Positions 34,804 to 44,536 are shown, counted from the first letter of the stretch. The stretch is DNA of 64,000 nucleotides from Reinekea sp046710285 (GCF_046710285.1 NZ_JBKEGY010000001.1:248001-312000), one strand, 5' to 3'. Notes: generated by a model from the sequence alone, not told the origin. Made by a program: numbers and translations.

Positions 34804-36762
34804 TTAGTTGGCAGTTTTCTGGCGTTTGGCTCGCATCATGTCGCGTATCACGAAGCGATTTGGGTTGAGGTGATCAACAATGGACTGGGACATTGGGTAT
34901 GGCTCACCGCATATCATCGCGGCCAGTAATTTTGCACTTAAATGGCTAGAGCATAAACCTTTCGAACCATGACCTACATTTACCCAGAAGCCTGGTAAGT
35001 GCCTTGCGGGTATTTCTTTATGTGCTCGATTACGTTGCAAAGGCACCGTAAATTGATCGACAAGCGCCCGTTGCTCACTAAGTGCACCAACCAATGGCAG
35101 GTAATCGGGGGTTGTACAACGCACGCCTGCACGGTCGTCAACGACTTTTGGGTTGGTCTCAAGCAAGACTGGAACGCGTGACTTTAATCCAGCAATGTTG
35201 TCCTGGTTTTCAGCTTCATTTGTACGGGTATCGGATGATTTTAGGCGGAATGTGCTGCCAATGGTGAGCATGTTGTCTAGCGCAGGCATGACATAGCGGT
35301 CAGTACAAATGACTGCTTTCAATGTGTTTGCTTTCTCAACACAGGCTAATTGAGTCACCTGACCTGCGATAGCATTCAAGGGTAAATGTGCCGTTTGCTG
35401 GAGTTTTAGGCTATCAAAGGCAGAGCATAGTACAACTTGGTCAAAGCTTTTAATTTGGCCAAGTTGGTTAGTTAATTGCCAGACATGACCTTGCAGTGAC
35501 ACCGATACAATCTCTTCATTATATAGGCAGTTGATACCTTCTAATAAATAAGCCACCCATTCTTTTGGGCTGACCCAGCCACCGTTAGGAAACCATAAGC
35601 CCGGTTCACTGAGCGCGGTACCAACGAGCTCGGTCAGTTGTTCAGCGGTTTTAACTTGCGCTAGGTCCATGGGGATATAGCTGGACCGTTCAATATCTTT
35701 CAGTCGTTTTAATTCGCGGGCATCATGGACTAATTGCACCAAACCACAGGCATCGTGCGGTACACGGGATGGCAGTTGTTCAAGTGCTTTTTGGGCGGTT
35801 TCGAGCGCCTGAATATAAAACTGTGTGTTGTGATTGGCACTGGCGGATAGTTTTGCGTAAACCGCGCCTTGCCGGTTGCCAGAGCCACCACTGGCCGGGT
35901 ATGGTGCTTTTTCGAAAACAGTCACCGTATAGCCGCGTCTTTTTAGTTCTATAGCGGTTGTCGCTCCGGCAATACCTGCTCCAATAATAGCAACGTGCTT
36001 AGCGTGGTTTGCCTTAGGTGCCGGTAGTTCAGATTTTGGCCAACCCATAATAGGCTTTGGGCCGCACAAACCAACAAAGGAGCCTTTGACCATTTCACGC
36101 TTTAAGCCATAGCCAGTTTGCTTTTGGATTGCAAAACCCGCACCGATCAAGCCTTCGCGGGCAACGCGTGCGCTGGTGAAAGTCGCAACTGTGGTATTAA
36201 GGTGACTTAAGCGGGTCATTTGCTCGAAAAGTGCCGGCTGCCACATATCCGGGTTTTTACTTGGTGCAAAACCGTCTAAAAACCAAGCATCGACTTTGGC
36301 AGTGACTTCACCAAAAGCCTTGGCGGCATCATCGAGTATCAACACTAAATTAACACGATTAAATTCAAGCAGGTGGAAGCCTTCAACTAAGGGCGGGTAG
36401 TGTGCTTGCAACTGGGCGCTTAATTGATCGTTATGTGGCCCATTTGCGTGTGCTCGTTCTAAGTCTGCGGCTGATAGCGGATGTTTTTCACAGCTAATAA
36501 AAGTCAGGCGCGCTGTGTTGGGAGCATGTTCTAAAAAACACTGCCACGCGATAGTGAAATTAAGACCTGTACCAAAGCCGGTTTCCGCGATGGTGAAGTG
36601 ACCGTAATCTGGCAGAGACTTAAAGCGCTCAACCAAGTTGTTTGGCGCAATGAAAACATACTGTGATTCTTCAACACCTTGGCCATTTGAAAAGTAAAAA
36701 TCATCAAATGTCGCAGACTTTGGTGTGCCGTCTTCAATAAAATATATGTCGGTGTTTTTCAT
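34804..36762 (-). CDS. mnmC: tRNA mnm5s2U34 biosynthesis bifunctional protein MnmC
   Basis: A 652-residue fusion enzyme that completes 5-methylaminomethyl-2-thiouridine at the wobble base of tRNA. The N-terminal methyltransferase domain (about 1-240) contains FTIAETGFGTGLNFTIAWQ and DGFAPSKNPDMW. The C-terminal FAD-dependent oxidase domain (from about 255) contains HVAIIGAGIAGATTAIELKR, ASGGSGNRQGAVYAKLS and GVRCTTPDYLPLVG. Length matches E. coli MnmC (668). A 116-residue gene ends 3 bases upstream of its start, so they are likely co-transcribed. Confidence 0.94.
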   Translation of the reverse strand: MKNTDIYFIEDGTPKSATFDDFYFSNGQGVEESQYVFIAPNNLVERFKSLPDYGHFTIAETGFGTGLNFTIAWQCFLEHAPNTARLTFISCEKHPLSAADLERAHANGPHNDQLSAQLQAHYPPLVEGFHLLEFNRVNLVLILDDAAKAFGEVTAKVDAWFLDGFAPSKNPDMWQPALFEQMTRLSHLNTTVATFTSARVAREGLIGAGFAIQKQTGYGLKREMVKGSFVGLCGPKPIMGWPKSELPAPKANHAKHVAIIGAGIAGATTAIELKRRGYTVTVFEKAPYPASGGSGNRQGAVYAKLSASANHNTQFYIQALETAQKALEQLPSRVPHDACGLVQLVHDARELKRLKDIERSSYIPMDLAQVKTAEQLTELVGTALSEPGLWFPNGGWVSPKEWVAYLLEGINCLYNEEIVSVSLQGHVWQLTNQLGQIKSFDQVVLCSAFDSLKLQQTAHLPLNAIAGQVTQLACVEKANTLKAVICTDRYVMPALDNMLTIGSTFRLKSSDTRTNEAENQDNIAGLKSRVPVLLETNPKVVDDRAGVRCTTPDYLPLVGALSEQRALVDQFTVPLQRNRAHKEIPARHLPGFWVNVGHGSKGLCSSHLSAKLLAAMICGEPYPMSQSIVDHLNPNRFVIRDMMRAKRQKTAN

Positions 36763-36765
36763 TGC

Positions 36766-37116
36766 TTAATGTTGACTAGGTAAGGCAAGCGCCTGATTTA
36801 ACCATTGTTCAAAGTGTGTTTTAGGTAATACCACCACACTAACTGAAAACATGCTTAACTCATCTAAAGAGTATTGAGTCGCAATGAACAGCTCCCATTG
36901 CACCAGCACATCATCGGCTAGCTCAATAGCACCTTGAGGAGACAGGGGAATATTGTCATCGGGCTGAAGATCATACTCTTCGGTAAAACGGCTGCACCAT
37001 TCAACAATTTGAAAATGACTAAAGCGCGACATTGAGCCAAGTAAACCTTGGCTCAATAAATCGACTAAGTTTGACAAAGTGTAAGGTTTTAGGATGGGTT
37101 CGGACGACCAGGCCAT
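36766..37116 (-). CDS. Uncharacterised 116-residue protein upstream of mnmC
   Basis: I do not recognise the family. The protein is acidic and soluble, without signal peptide or membrane segment, and contains LSNLVDLLSQGLLGSMSRFS and a central acidic part. GGATTAA lies about 7 bases before the ATG. It ends 3 bases before mnmC and is surely co-transcribed with it, which is the only functional hint. Confidence 0.7.
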   Translation of the reverse strand: MAWSSEPILKPYTLSNLVDLLSQGLLGSMSRFSHFQIVEWCSRFTEEYDLQPDDNIPLSPQGAIELADDVLVQWELFIATQYSLDELSMFSVSVVVLPKTHFEQWLNQALALPSQH

Positions 37117-37167
37117 CGAGATTAATCCAATAAATTCAATGGCCTAAGTGTACATGATTTGTGGCGA

Positions 37168-37845
37168 TTAAGACCAGCCATCTCGACGACGACGAGCACT
37201 TAAGCGCGGTAAAATAGTACCTAATGCAATACCGAGAATGACTAAAGCGGCACCCGTGTAGAGCATGGTGTTGTCATTAAATTCTTTATTCGCTTGGTTT
37301 TCTGCTTGTGCTACGTCAAGCTCGTTTTTCAATTTAGCGGTTTCTTCAGCAAGCGATTGATACTGCTCGTCTAAGTTAATAGCACCTTCGCTGATGGCTT
37401 TAATGCGGTTAAGCTCTTTGGTAAGTTCGGCATTGCTGGTGCGTAATGAGCCTAGCTCGCCGTTTACGTCGCCTTTGTCGGCGGCTAATTCTTTATATTT
37501 TTGATCTAGTGCATCGAATTGCTGCTGTAACTGAGCTTTTTCAGTGGCCAATGCCTGAGCTTGCAAGCGACCGGTAGGCTCATCGGTTAGGTAGCGGCTA
37601 GGAATCCAGCCTTCTAAGCCCGCCTCAGTACGCACTCGATAAAAACCGGCATCTTCTTGTTTTTCTAGTATTTCCATACGGGTGCCAGATTGTACGGTTT
37701 TGAGAATTCGATAAGTGTCTGCTGGCCCAGTGCGTACGTTGACCCAGAGGCTGTCGCTTAGCCAGGCAGTTTCGGCAAATGCAGTGATGGAAGAGCTTAA
37801 AAGGGTTGCCAGTAAAAGCGTCTTAGCAGCGTGTCGGAAAAGCAT
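37168..37845 (-). CDS. ygiM: SH3b-domain membrane protein, YgiM type (TIGR04211)
   Basis: A 225-residue envelope protein. The signal peptide is residues 1-24 (ending AFA), a bacterial SH3 domain covers about 25-90 (WVNVRTGPADTYRILKTVQS), a coiled coil spans about 95-190 and a C-terminal membrane helix lies at about 196-213, with a basic end RRRRDGW. This architecture is that of YgiM-like proteins. The SH3b domain is periplasmic and may bind peptidoglycan or protein; the exact role is unknown. The gene is in the same direction as the 116-residue gene and mnmC. Confidence 0.85.
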   Translation of the reverse strand: MLFRHAAKTLLLATLLSSSITAFAETAWLSDSLWVNVRTGPADTYRILKTVQSGTRMEILEKQEDAGFYRVRTEAGLEGWIPSRYLTDEPTGRLQAQALATEKAQLQQQFDALDQKYKELAADKGDVNGELGSLRTSNAELTKELNRIKAISEGAINLDEQYQSLAEETAKLKNELDVAQAENQANKEFNDNTMLYTGAALVILGIALGTILPRLSARRRRDGWS

Positions 37846-37900
37846 CGATGTTAGTCCTATCTATAAAAAAATGAATTCAATAATAACCAAGTTTACAGTT

Positions 37901-38203
37901 TTAAGCTGGAAGTACTTTCTTGTAGGGTTTTACCACGACCTTAGCGTAGACGCCAGCCGTGACGTAAGGGTCTTCATCGGCCCATTGCTTGGCTGCTTCT
38001 AAAGAGTCAAAGTCAGCAATAACCAATGAGCCGGTAAACCCCGCCTTGCCGGGATCTTCGCTATCGATTGCAGGGTGAGGGCCAGCGACCAGCAAACGCC
38101 CTTGATCTTGGAGTGCTTGTAAGCGTGTTAAGTGGGCTGCGCGAACAGAAAGGCGATTTTGTAAGCTGTTTGGTTGATCTTCTGCGATAATGGCGTACCA
38201 CAT
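37901..38203 (-). CDS. yciI: YciI-family protein
   Basis: A 100-residue ferredoxin-like-fold protein. MWYAIIAEDQPNSLQNRLSV, RAAHLTRLQALQDQGRLLVA and GPHPA match YciI, with the conserved His-Asp pair in the active-site cleft. The biochemical role of YciI is unsettled. It is divergent from rnm, with which yci genes are often grouped. Confidence 0.9.
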   Translation of the reverse strand: MWYAIIAEDQPNSLQNRLSVRAAHLTRLQALQDQGRLLVAGPHPAIDSEDPGKAGFTGSLVIADFDSLEAAKQWADEDPYVTAGVYAKVVVKPYKKVLPA

Positions 38204-38321
38204 ATAAGTATTGTCCTGTGCGAAACCTTATGAAGCGCTCTAAGGTACAAGGCCAAGGCGGTTGTTTGCAACTGCGGATAGTAAAATTTGTTAACTAAAT
38301 TTCAAAGTAAAAGGTTGTTTA

Positions 38322-39182
38322 ATGCATGTAAATGTAAAGCAAGACTGGGATTTACACTGTCATAGTCAGTTTTCGGATGGAAAACTCGATTGTCCAGCCT
38401 TGTTCGAATTGGCACAAGAGCGTGAAATTAGCCATTTAGTGTTAACCGATCATGATACCGCTGCGGGTTATCGCGCCTCAATTGAAAATAACTGGGTACC
38501 AGACAATCTAACATTGCATCCTGGGGCTGAGCTTTCGAGTGTCTGGAAGGGCCGCGCTATTCATGTAGTCGCACTCGGGATTGATGTTTACAGCGAAGGC
38601 TGGCTAGAAGTGGAGCGGCAATATGTGATTCGGCGTGAAAAGCGCTTTGAGCGACTATTGTTTGTTCTACGGCGTGCGGGCTTTGAGCTAGATGAAGAAA
38701 ATATCCGTGACATTGCCGCTCCAGGGCCGCCAGCACGGCCGCACATTGCTGCACATCTGGTTGAAACTAAGCAAGTTAAATCATCTGCCCATGCTTTTAA
38801 AAAGTGGTTAGGGCGAGGTTGCATTGGTGATGTGAAAAGCCAGTGGCCAGAACTTGAAGAGACCGTACAGACCATTATCAGCCTTGGCGGTATGGCGGTT
38901 ATAGCGCACCCACATCGCTACAATTTAACGTGGACGAAATGCAAAGAAATGCTCGATGACTTCAACGCCGCTGGTGGTCAGGGTATTGAAGCCTCGTGCG
39001 TGGGTATGGACCCGAATATGCGCAAATTCTTAGTAGAACAGGCCACCGCTAGAGACATGTATATTAGTGGCGGCAGTGATTTTCACAGTCCAAATACAAG
39101 CTGGTTAAAGTTAGGCTATTTCCCACAGTGGCCTCGGCAAGTGAAGTTGGCCAAAGACTGGATGTTAGCGCGGTCACAATAG
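38322..39182 (+). CDS. rnm: 5'-3' exoribonuclease RNase AM (PHP domain; YciV/TrpH)
   Basis: A 286-residue PHP-fold metal phosphoesterase. The metal ligands are visible at His12 and His14 (DLHCHSQFSDG), Asp19, HDTAAGY, the Glu in LHPGAELSS, the His pair HPHRYN and the C-terminal SGGSDFHSPN. Family members hydrolyse 3',5'-bisphosphonucleotides and mature 5' ends of rRNA and other RNAs. It is first of the rnm-yciO-scpA-scpB-rluB-baiN-like run, in which spacing shrinks to overlaps. Confidence 0.9.
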   Translation: MHVNVKQDWDLHCHSQFSDGKLDCPALFELAQEREISHLVLTDHDTAAGYRASIENNWVPDNLTLHPGAELSSVWKGRAIHVVALGIDVYSEGWLEVERQYVIRREKRFERLLFVLRRAGFELDEENIRDIAAPGPPARPHIAAHLVETKQVKSSAHAFKKWLGRGCIGDVKSQWPELEETVQTIISLGGMAVIAHPHRYNLTWTKCKEMLDDFNAAGGQGIEASCVGMDPNMRKFLVEQATARDMYISGGSDFHSPNTSWLKLGYFPQWPRQVKLAKDWMLARSQ

Positions 39183-39255
39183 CGTGGTTGATTGCTGGTA
39201 TCCTTGATTAGATCAAGGTAAAATAGGTTTTTTTTCGCCCTTGGCGGGAGCCAAT

Positions 39256-39879
39256 ATGAGTCAATTTTTTGTAATACACCCAGAGAACCCTCAGGCTCGT
39301 TTAATTAGCCATGCGGTAGAAATTCTCAAAAAAGGCGGGGTTATTGCCTACCCAACCGATTCAGCCTACGCACTTGGCTGTTTAATGGGCAATAAAAATG
39401 GATTGGATAAAATCCGCCGTATTCGTCAGATCGACGATAAACATAACATGACTCTCGTTTGCAGAGATCTAGCCGACTTGGCCTTGTTTGCTAAAGTAGA
39501 TAACTCAGCATTTCGGTTAATTAAAAATAACACCCCAGGCCCAATTACCTTTATTTTGCAGGCCACACGAGAAGTGCCGCGCCGTTTGCTACACCCTAAG
39601 CGCCGTACCATTGGTTTACGAGTATTAGGTAATGCCATCGCGTCTGCGCTGTTAGCGGAACTGGGTGAGCCAATGATGAGCACCACACTAATTTTGCCTA
39701 ACGAAGATCAACCAATGGCCGACCCTTATGATATCCGAGATCTTCTAGAGCATGAGTTAGACCTCGTCATAGATGGTGGCTTTTGTGGCTTTGATGAATC
39801 AACGATTGTCAGCCTTTTAGAAGGTGTGCCCGAAGTTCTGCGTGAAGGTGCCGGTGATGCGACACCGTTTCAAGGGTAA
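39256..39879 (+). CDS. yciO: Sua5/YciO/YrdC-family protein YciO
   Basis: A 207-residue YrdC-fold protein. GGVIAYPTDSAYALGCLMGN is the nucleotide/threonine-binding signature, followed by HNMTLVCRDLADLALF and LLHPKRRTIGLRV. Proteins of this group are related to the threonylcarbamoyl-AMP synthases TsaC/Sua5, but YciO's own role is less clear. The start at 39256 has GGCGGGAG 6 bases before it; the TTG at 39241 is rejected. The stop is 3 bases before scpA. Confidence 0.9.
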   Translation: MSQFFVIHPENPQARLISHAVEILKKGGVIAYPTDSAYALGCLMGNKNGLDKIRRIRQIDDKHNMTLVCRDLADLALFAKVDNSAFRLIKNNTPGPITFILQATREVPRRLLHPKRRTIGLRVLGNAIASALLAELGEPMMSTTLILPNEDQPMADPYDIRDLLEHELDLVIDGGFCGFDESTIVSLLEGVPEVLREGAGDATPFQG

Positions 39880-39882
39880 TGT

Positions 39883-40842
39883 ATGACTATTGAATCGTCT
39901 GATTCTCAACGGCCCGATTCTAGTCAACACCCAGCGGCTGATGAAAATTTCATCGGGCCGCAACCTCTGTTTGACGAAACAACAGCCCCTGTTCCAGAAA
40001 AAGCTCCAACGCCCAAGCAGCTTGCCTTAAAAGCCTTGCGAGAACGCGCCACGGCTGAACAGAGCGAAATGCCGTTTGCGGTCGTAGGCGGCGAGGCGAT
40101 GACACAAATCCCGATCGATTTGTATATACCGCCCGATGCATTAGAAGTATTCCTCGATGCCTTTGAAGGCCCGCTCGATCTACTGCTGTATTTAATACGC
40201 AAGCAAAACTTAGACATACTCAATATCAACGTATTCGAAATTACCAAACAGTACATGGAATACATTGGTTTAATGCACGCACTGCAGTTTGAGCTAGCCT
40301 CTGAGTATATGGTGATGGCCGCCATGTTAGCCGAAATTAAAAGCCGCATGTTGCTGCCGCGCAGTGGTGAGCTAGAAGAAGACTCTGAAGAAGACCCACG
40401 AGCTGAACTTATTCGTCGCTTGCAAGAATACGAGCAGTTTAAAGAAGCGGCCGAAAGTATCGATACCATGCCGCGAGTAGGTCGAGAAATATTTGTCGCC
40501 GATGAACTGCGCCCCGATTACGAACGACCCAAGCTGCACCCCGAAGTCGACATGCGCGAAATTATGTTGGCCATGAAAGAAGTTATGGGCCGTGCCGAAA
40601 TGTTCGAAGGCCATGAAATTCAGAAAGAATCTTTATCGACCCGTGCCCGTATGGCCGAAGTGCTCGATCAATTACAAGGCAAAGCGTTTGTGCCGTTCAT
40701 TACTCTGTTTCGTCCAGAAGAAGGGCGAGTGGGTGTGGTCGTGACTTTTCTTGCCATTATGGAACTTTCAAAAGAGCAGCTCATCGATTTAATTCAGAAT
40801 GAGCTGTTTGCCCCCATTCACGTTAAAGCCAGATCGGAATAG
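39883..40842 (+). CDS. scpA: Segregation and condensation protein A
   Basis: A 319-residue kleisin subunit of the SMC-ScpAB condensin-like complex. The first ~80 residues are a low-complexity extension seen in gammaproteobacterial ScpA. The conserved kleisin N-domain follows with FEGPLDLLLYLIRKQNLDIL and EYMVMAAMLAEIKSRMLLPR, and the C-terminal winged helix begins near RMAEVLDQLQGKAFVPF. It links SMC heads and binds ScpB; the stop is 2 bases before scpB. Confidence 0.93.
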   Translation: MTIESSDSQRPDSSQHPAADENFIGPQPLFDETTAPVPEKAPTPKQLALKALRERATAEQSEMPFAVVGGEAMTQIPIDLYIPPDALEVFLDAFEGPLDLLLYLIRKQNLDILNINVFEITKQYMEYIGLMHALQFELASEYMVMAAMLAEIKSRMLLPRSGELEEDSEEDPRAELIRRLQEYEQFKEAAESIDTMPRVGREIFVADELRPDYERPKLHPEVDMREIMLAMKEVMGRAEMFEGHEIQKESLSTRARMAEVLDQLQGKAFVPFITLFRPEEGRVGVVVTFLAIMELSKEQLIDLIQNELFAPIHVKARSE

Positions 40843-40844
40843 TT

Positions 40845-42098
40845 ATGTCTGATTTACCTGAAGAACAAAATAACCAAGAGCCTATCCAGCCCGAAGAAAC
40901 GGTTGATATAAACGCAGAGGAATCGGCCGATGTAACCGCCGACCCTGCTGCCCATGAACTCGAAGATATTGAAGCCGTTATTCGAGAACCAGAGCCTGAA
41001 GCAGACGAAGAAAAAGGTGATCCCTACGGCGGTCACAGTCATGAAGCCTTGAAAGTGATTTTAGAGGCCGCGCTGTTTGCCTCCGGTGCCATCTTGTCTG
41101 TGAATCATCTACGTGATTTATTTGAACAGTTCGAGCGACCTCATGGCAAAACAGTACGTGCAGTTATGGCGGAGCTAATCGCGAGTTATGAGGGTAAAGG
41201 CGTTCAGCTGGTCGAAGTCGCCAGTGGTTACCGCTTTCAAACCGACCCTGAAACCGCACAATGGGTAAGCCGCCTGTGGGAAGAAAAACCGCAACGCTAT
41301 TCGCGTGCCTTAATGGAAACCATTGCTCTAATCGCCTACCGCCAGCCTATGACCCGTGGCGAAATTGAAGATGTTCGTGGCGTAGCGGTCAGTTCAAATA
41401 TTATTCGCACGTTACTTGAGCGTGAATGGGTTCGAGTCGTTGGGCATCGCGATGTACCTGGCCGACCTGCTATGTACGCGACCACTCGCCAGTTTTTAGA
41501 TTACTTCAGCTTAAAGTCGTTAGACCAACTTCCAAGCTTGAGTGAGATTCGCGATCTTGAAGACTTGAACCCTCAAATGGAGATGACGGAATCCGGCTCA
41601 GAAGACACCAGCGAAACCGATACACAATCTGAAATTACGTTCGGTGCGTTGATAGAAAAAATTCGTGACGGACAAGCCTCTGGCAAAACCGGCAGTGAGT
41701 TTATTGATGAACACCTCGATGGTGAACTGGCTGAAATGGATGATGTAAATTCACGTTTTGAAAGCGCAATGGAACAAGCACGTGCCGAACATGAACATCC
41801 AGATTTAGAACTCGATGATAGTGATGACGAATCTAACGCCAATGAATCGGGTACTGAGCCAGACGGCAATAGGGTAGAGGCTTCATTGGCCGATACAGAT
41901 GCGTTTAAAGTCGATCAAGAGCCTGAAACAGAATTAGAACCAGAACAAACCGAAACAGAACAACCCAACGACGCCGAGCCAGAAGTGCTCAGCGAAGAAG
42001 ACCAATGGGCGATGATTCAAGCGAAACTAGCCCAACAACAAGCGCTGCTCGACGCTCGTGAGAACGACGAACCGCGTGAGGATAAAGAAGATGAGTGA
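40845..42098 (+). CDS. scpB: Segregation and condensation protein B with long acidic tail
   Basis: A 417-residue ScpB, about twice the Bacillus length. The two winged-helix domains lie at about residues 65-235 (LKVILEAALFASGAILSVNH; ETIALIAYRQPMTRGEIEDV; FLDYFSLKSLDQLPSL). An acidic ~60-residue N-terminal part and a ~170-residue Asp/Glu-rich C-terminal tail flank them. The tail, ending with ENDEPREDKEDE, is predicted disordered. It forms a homodimer that binds ScpA. The final 8 bases overlap rluB. Confidence 0.92.
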   Translation: MSDLPEEQNNQEPIQPEETVDINAEESADVTADPAAHELEDIEAVIREPEPEADEEKGDPYGGHSHEALKVILEAALFASGAILSVNHLRDLFEQFERPHGKTVRAVMAELIASYEGKGVQLVEVASGYRFQTDPETAQWVSRLWEEKPQRYSRALMETIALIAYRQPMTRGEIEDVRGVAVSSNIIRTLLEREWVRVVGHRDVPGRPAMYATTRQFLDYFSLKSLDQLPSLSEIRDLEDLNPQMEMTESGSEDTSETDTQSEITFGALIEKIRDGQASGKTGSEFIDEHLDGELAEMDDVNSRFESAMEQARAEHEHPDLELDDSDDESNANESGTEPDGNRVEASLADTDAFKVDQEPETELEPEQTETEQPNDAEPEVLSEEDQWAMIQAKLAQQQALLDARENDEPREDKEDE

Positions 42099-42936
42099 AG
42101 AAAGAATTCAAAAAGTATTAGCCAAAGCCGGAGTCGGTTCACGTCGCGAAATGGAAAAAGCGATAGAAGGTGGCCGAGTGCTAGTAAACGGCGTAGCGTG
42201 TAAATTAGGCGACAAGTGCGTGCCAGATGATGTGCTAACGCTAGACGGTAAAAAGGTGAAAGTAGAAAACACCGAAGTGCGCCGAGTATTGGTTTATAAC
42301 AAGCCAGAAGGTGAAATTTCTACCCGTAAAGACCCGGAAGGCCGGCAAACTATTTTTGACCGCCTACCTAATATTCCAGGTGAGCGCTGGGTGGCCGTTG
42401 GCCGATTAGATATTAATACCTCAGGCTTGTTGTTGTTCACCAACGATGGCGAACTAGCCAACCGTTTAATGCACCCATCACACCAAATTGAACGGGAGTA
42501 TGCCGTGCGAGTTCATGGTGACGTGACTCAAGAACACATTGATGCCATGTGCAACGGCGTAGAGCTAGAAGACGGTCCGGCAAAATTTACCGACGTACAA
42601 TATTTTGATGGCAGCGGCAGTAATAATTGGTTTCACGTAGTAGTATTGGAAGGCCGTAACCGCGAAGTTCGTCGCCTATGGGAAAGCCAAGGTTTGCAAG
42701 TTGCCCGCTTAAAACGTGTTCGTTATGGCTCAGTATTTTTAGAGTCAACGGTTCGAGCCGGTACCTTTGAAGAACTACCGAAGAAAGACATTGATCGCTT
42801 AGCGGCCTCTGTCGATTTACCCAAAATGGCGTGGAAGCCTGTTGCCGCAAATAAGTTTGATCCGTTAAAACGTAAAATGGATAAACAGCGCACACGTCGT
42901 TCAGTAGAAAACAAAGGGCGTCGACTTAAAAAATGA
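42091..42936 (+). CDS. rluB: 23S rRNA pseudouridine-2605 synthase RluB
   Basis: A 281-residue RsuA-family pseudouridine synthase. It has an S4 RNA-binding domain (residues 1-60, MSEERIQKVLAKAGVGSRRE) and a catalytic domain with the Asp in GRLDINTSGLLLFTNDG. A basic tail ends GRRLKK. The ATG at 42091, not the upstream ATG at 42058, is the start: AGGATAAAG precedes it and it lies within the scpB stop region. The stop overlaps the next ATG (ATGA). Confidence 0.93.
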   Translation: MSEERIQKVLAKAGVGSRREMEKAIEGGRVLVNGVACKLGDKCVPDDVLTLDGKKVKVENTEVRRVLVYNKPEGEISTRKDPEGRQTIFDRLPNIPGERWVAVGRLDINTSGLLLFTNDGELANRLMHPSHQIEREYAVRVHGDVTQEHIDAMCNGVELEDGPAKFTDVQYFDGSGSNNWFHVVVLEGRNREVRRLWESQGLQVARLKRVRYGSVFLESTVRAGTFEELPKKDIDRLAASVDLPKMAWKPVAANKFDPLKRKMDKQRTRRSVENKGRRLKK

Positions 42937-44111
42937 CCCAGTATGATGTCATCGTAATAGGGGCCGGCGCTGCCGGCCTTTTTTGTGCCATAGAAGCAGC
43001 CAAGCGTGGACGTTCAGTTGTCGTAGTAGATCACGCCAATAAAGCCGGCAAAAAAATACTGATGTCGGGTGGAGGTCGTTGTAACTTCACTAATTTAGAC
43101 ATTACCCCTGAAAACTACTTATCAGCTAATCCACATTTTTGTCGCAGCGCCTTAAACCGATACACCCAATGGGACTTCATTGGTTTAGTAGCAGGGGCGG
43201 GCATTGCCTACCACGAAAAAGAACTAGGTCAATTATTTTGTGATAACAGTGCCAAAGATATTCAACAGCTGTTGCTATCCGAATTAGCAGCAGCAGGTGG
43301 AGAGCTAAAACTTGAAACCAGCGTAACCAAACTAGTTGCACTCGAACAAGGCTTTAGCATGAACATGGCATCAAAGCCTGTTCAATGTAGTTCATTGGTT
43401 GTCGCATGCGGCGGACTATCAATCCCGACCATGGGCGCTAGCGATTTTGGCTTTCGCATTGCACAACAGTTTGATCATGAAGTATTAGAGTATCGTGCAT
43501 CCCTAGTGCCCTTTACTTGGAATAACAAAGACAAAGAGCACTGGTCAGCACTTTCAGGTGTCGCTGTGCCAGCGACTGTCACCAGTCAAACCAAATCTTT
43601 TTCACTTGATTTGCTTATAACCCATCGTGGCATCAGCGGCCCGGCCATGTTGCAAATTAGCAACTACTGGCAACCGGGCGAATCACTCACAATAGACTGG
43701 CTACCCAGTATTGATGTTGCCGAGCAAGTGCAACAAGACCGCCACGAACAGGGTAAAAAACAACTGAAAACCTGGTTGGCCCAATACCTACCCGCAAGAC
43801 TTGCCGAGTTTTTTGTTGAGCAACTTAAATTGCAAAAAACCTTAGCCGAACTCACCAAAGCCGATGTAGAACGGCTAGCGACTCATTTAAATCAATGGCA
43901 ATTCAACCCTGGTGGCACCGAAGGCTACCGAACCGCAGAAGTCACCCTTGGTGGCGTGAACACTAATGAAGTTTCCTCTAAAACCATGGAGAGCCAAAAA
44001 CAACCCGGGCTTTATTTTATCGGCGAAGTTTTGGATGTTACCGGTTGGCTAGGGGGTTATAACTTTCAATGGGCTTGGTCGAGTGGTTGGGCGGCTGGTC
44101 AGGTTTGTTGA
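42933..44111 (+). CDS. FAD/NAD(P)-dependent oxidoreductase, BaiN/HI0933 (YhiN) family
   Basis: A 392-residue flavoprotein. The N-terminal dinucleotide motif is VIGAGAAGLFCAIEAAKRGR, then KAGKKILMSGGGRCNFTNLD, the family hallmark, and the C-terminal GEVLDVTGWLGGYNFQWAW. Homologues are RdsA/BaiN-like; the physiological substrate is not established. The start overlaps rluB by 4 bases, ending the rnm-to-rluB run. Confidence 0.9.
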   Translation: MTQYDVIVIGAGAAGLFCAIEAAKRGRSVVVVDHANKAGKKILMSGGGRCNFTNLDITPENYLSANPHFCRSALNRYTQWDFIGLVAGAGIAYHEKELGQLFCDNSAKDIQQLLLSELAAAGGELKLETSVTKLVALEQGFSMNMASKPVQCSSLVVACGGLSIPTMGASDFGFRIAQQFDHEVLEYRASLVPFTWNNKDKEHWSALSGVAVPATVTSQTKSFSLDLLITHRGISGPAMLQISNYWQPGESLTIDWLPSIDVAEQVQQDRHEQGKKQLKTWLAQYLPARLAEFFVEQLKLQKTLAELTKADVERLATHLNQWQFNPGGTEGYRTAEVTLGGVNTNEVSSKTMESQKQPGLYFIGEVLDVTGWLGGYNFQWAWSSGWAAGQVC

Positions 44112-44536
44112 GTGAGTTGGTGCTAATGTATGAGCGTAGAATAGGTGCTTATGGTTATATCCACGAATAATAGCTTTCAAACAATGAATGAAAGGGATAG
44201 AAATTTGTGCCTTTCTAGTTATAACACACTACATCTCCTTAATTGGTCAGCCAGTACCTAATCTTTATCAAAAAGAACGGCACCTTAAAATATTACTAAT
44301 TTACTTAAGCTATCTAGCTCATTTTTTGTGATGCAAATCTAAAATAATAAAATCAATGTGATTTTTAATTTATTGTAAATTAAGCGAATAGTTAGTCATA
44401 CCAAGGTGCTCTGTTTCTATTTTAAAAAAATCCAAAATGTAGCCCTTGTGCCACCCCTTTCTTATGCTTACTATTTTGAGTAGCTGTCTAACGATGTCCG
44501 AAAAACCATGCTCACTACTATTTCCGGTGGAATATA
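44112..44536. other. AT-rich intergenic region upstream of the rhs locus
   Basis: 425 bases of clearly AT-rich DNA with no gene recognised. It marks the entry to the Rhs locus and should contain the promoter for the gene starting at 44537, which is preceded by GGTGGAAT. Confidence 0.6.

Noticed and set aside
39924..40469. 181-codon minus-strand frame rich in Ser
   Set aside because: Antisense shadow of scpA; Ser/Cys-rich composition reflects the reverse of Glu/Ala codons.
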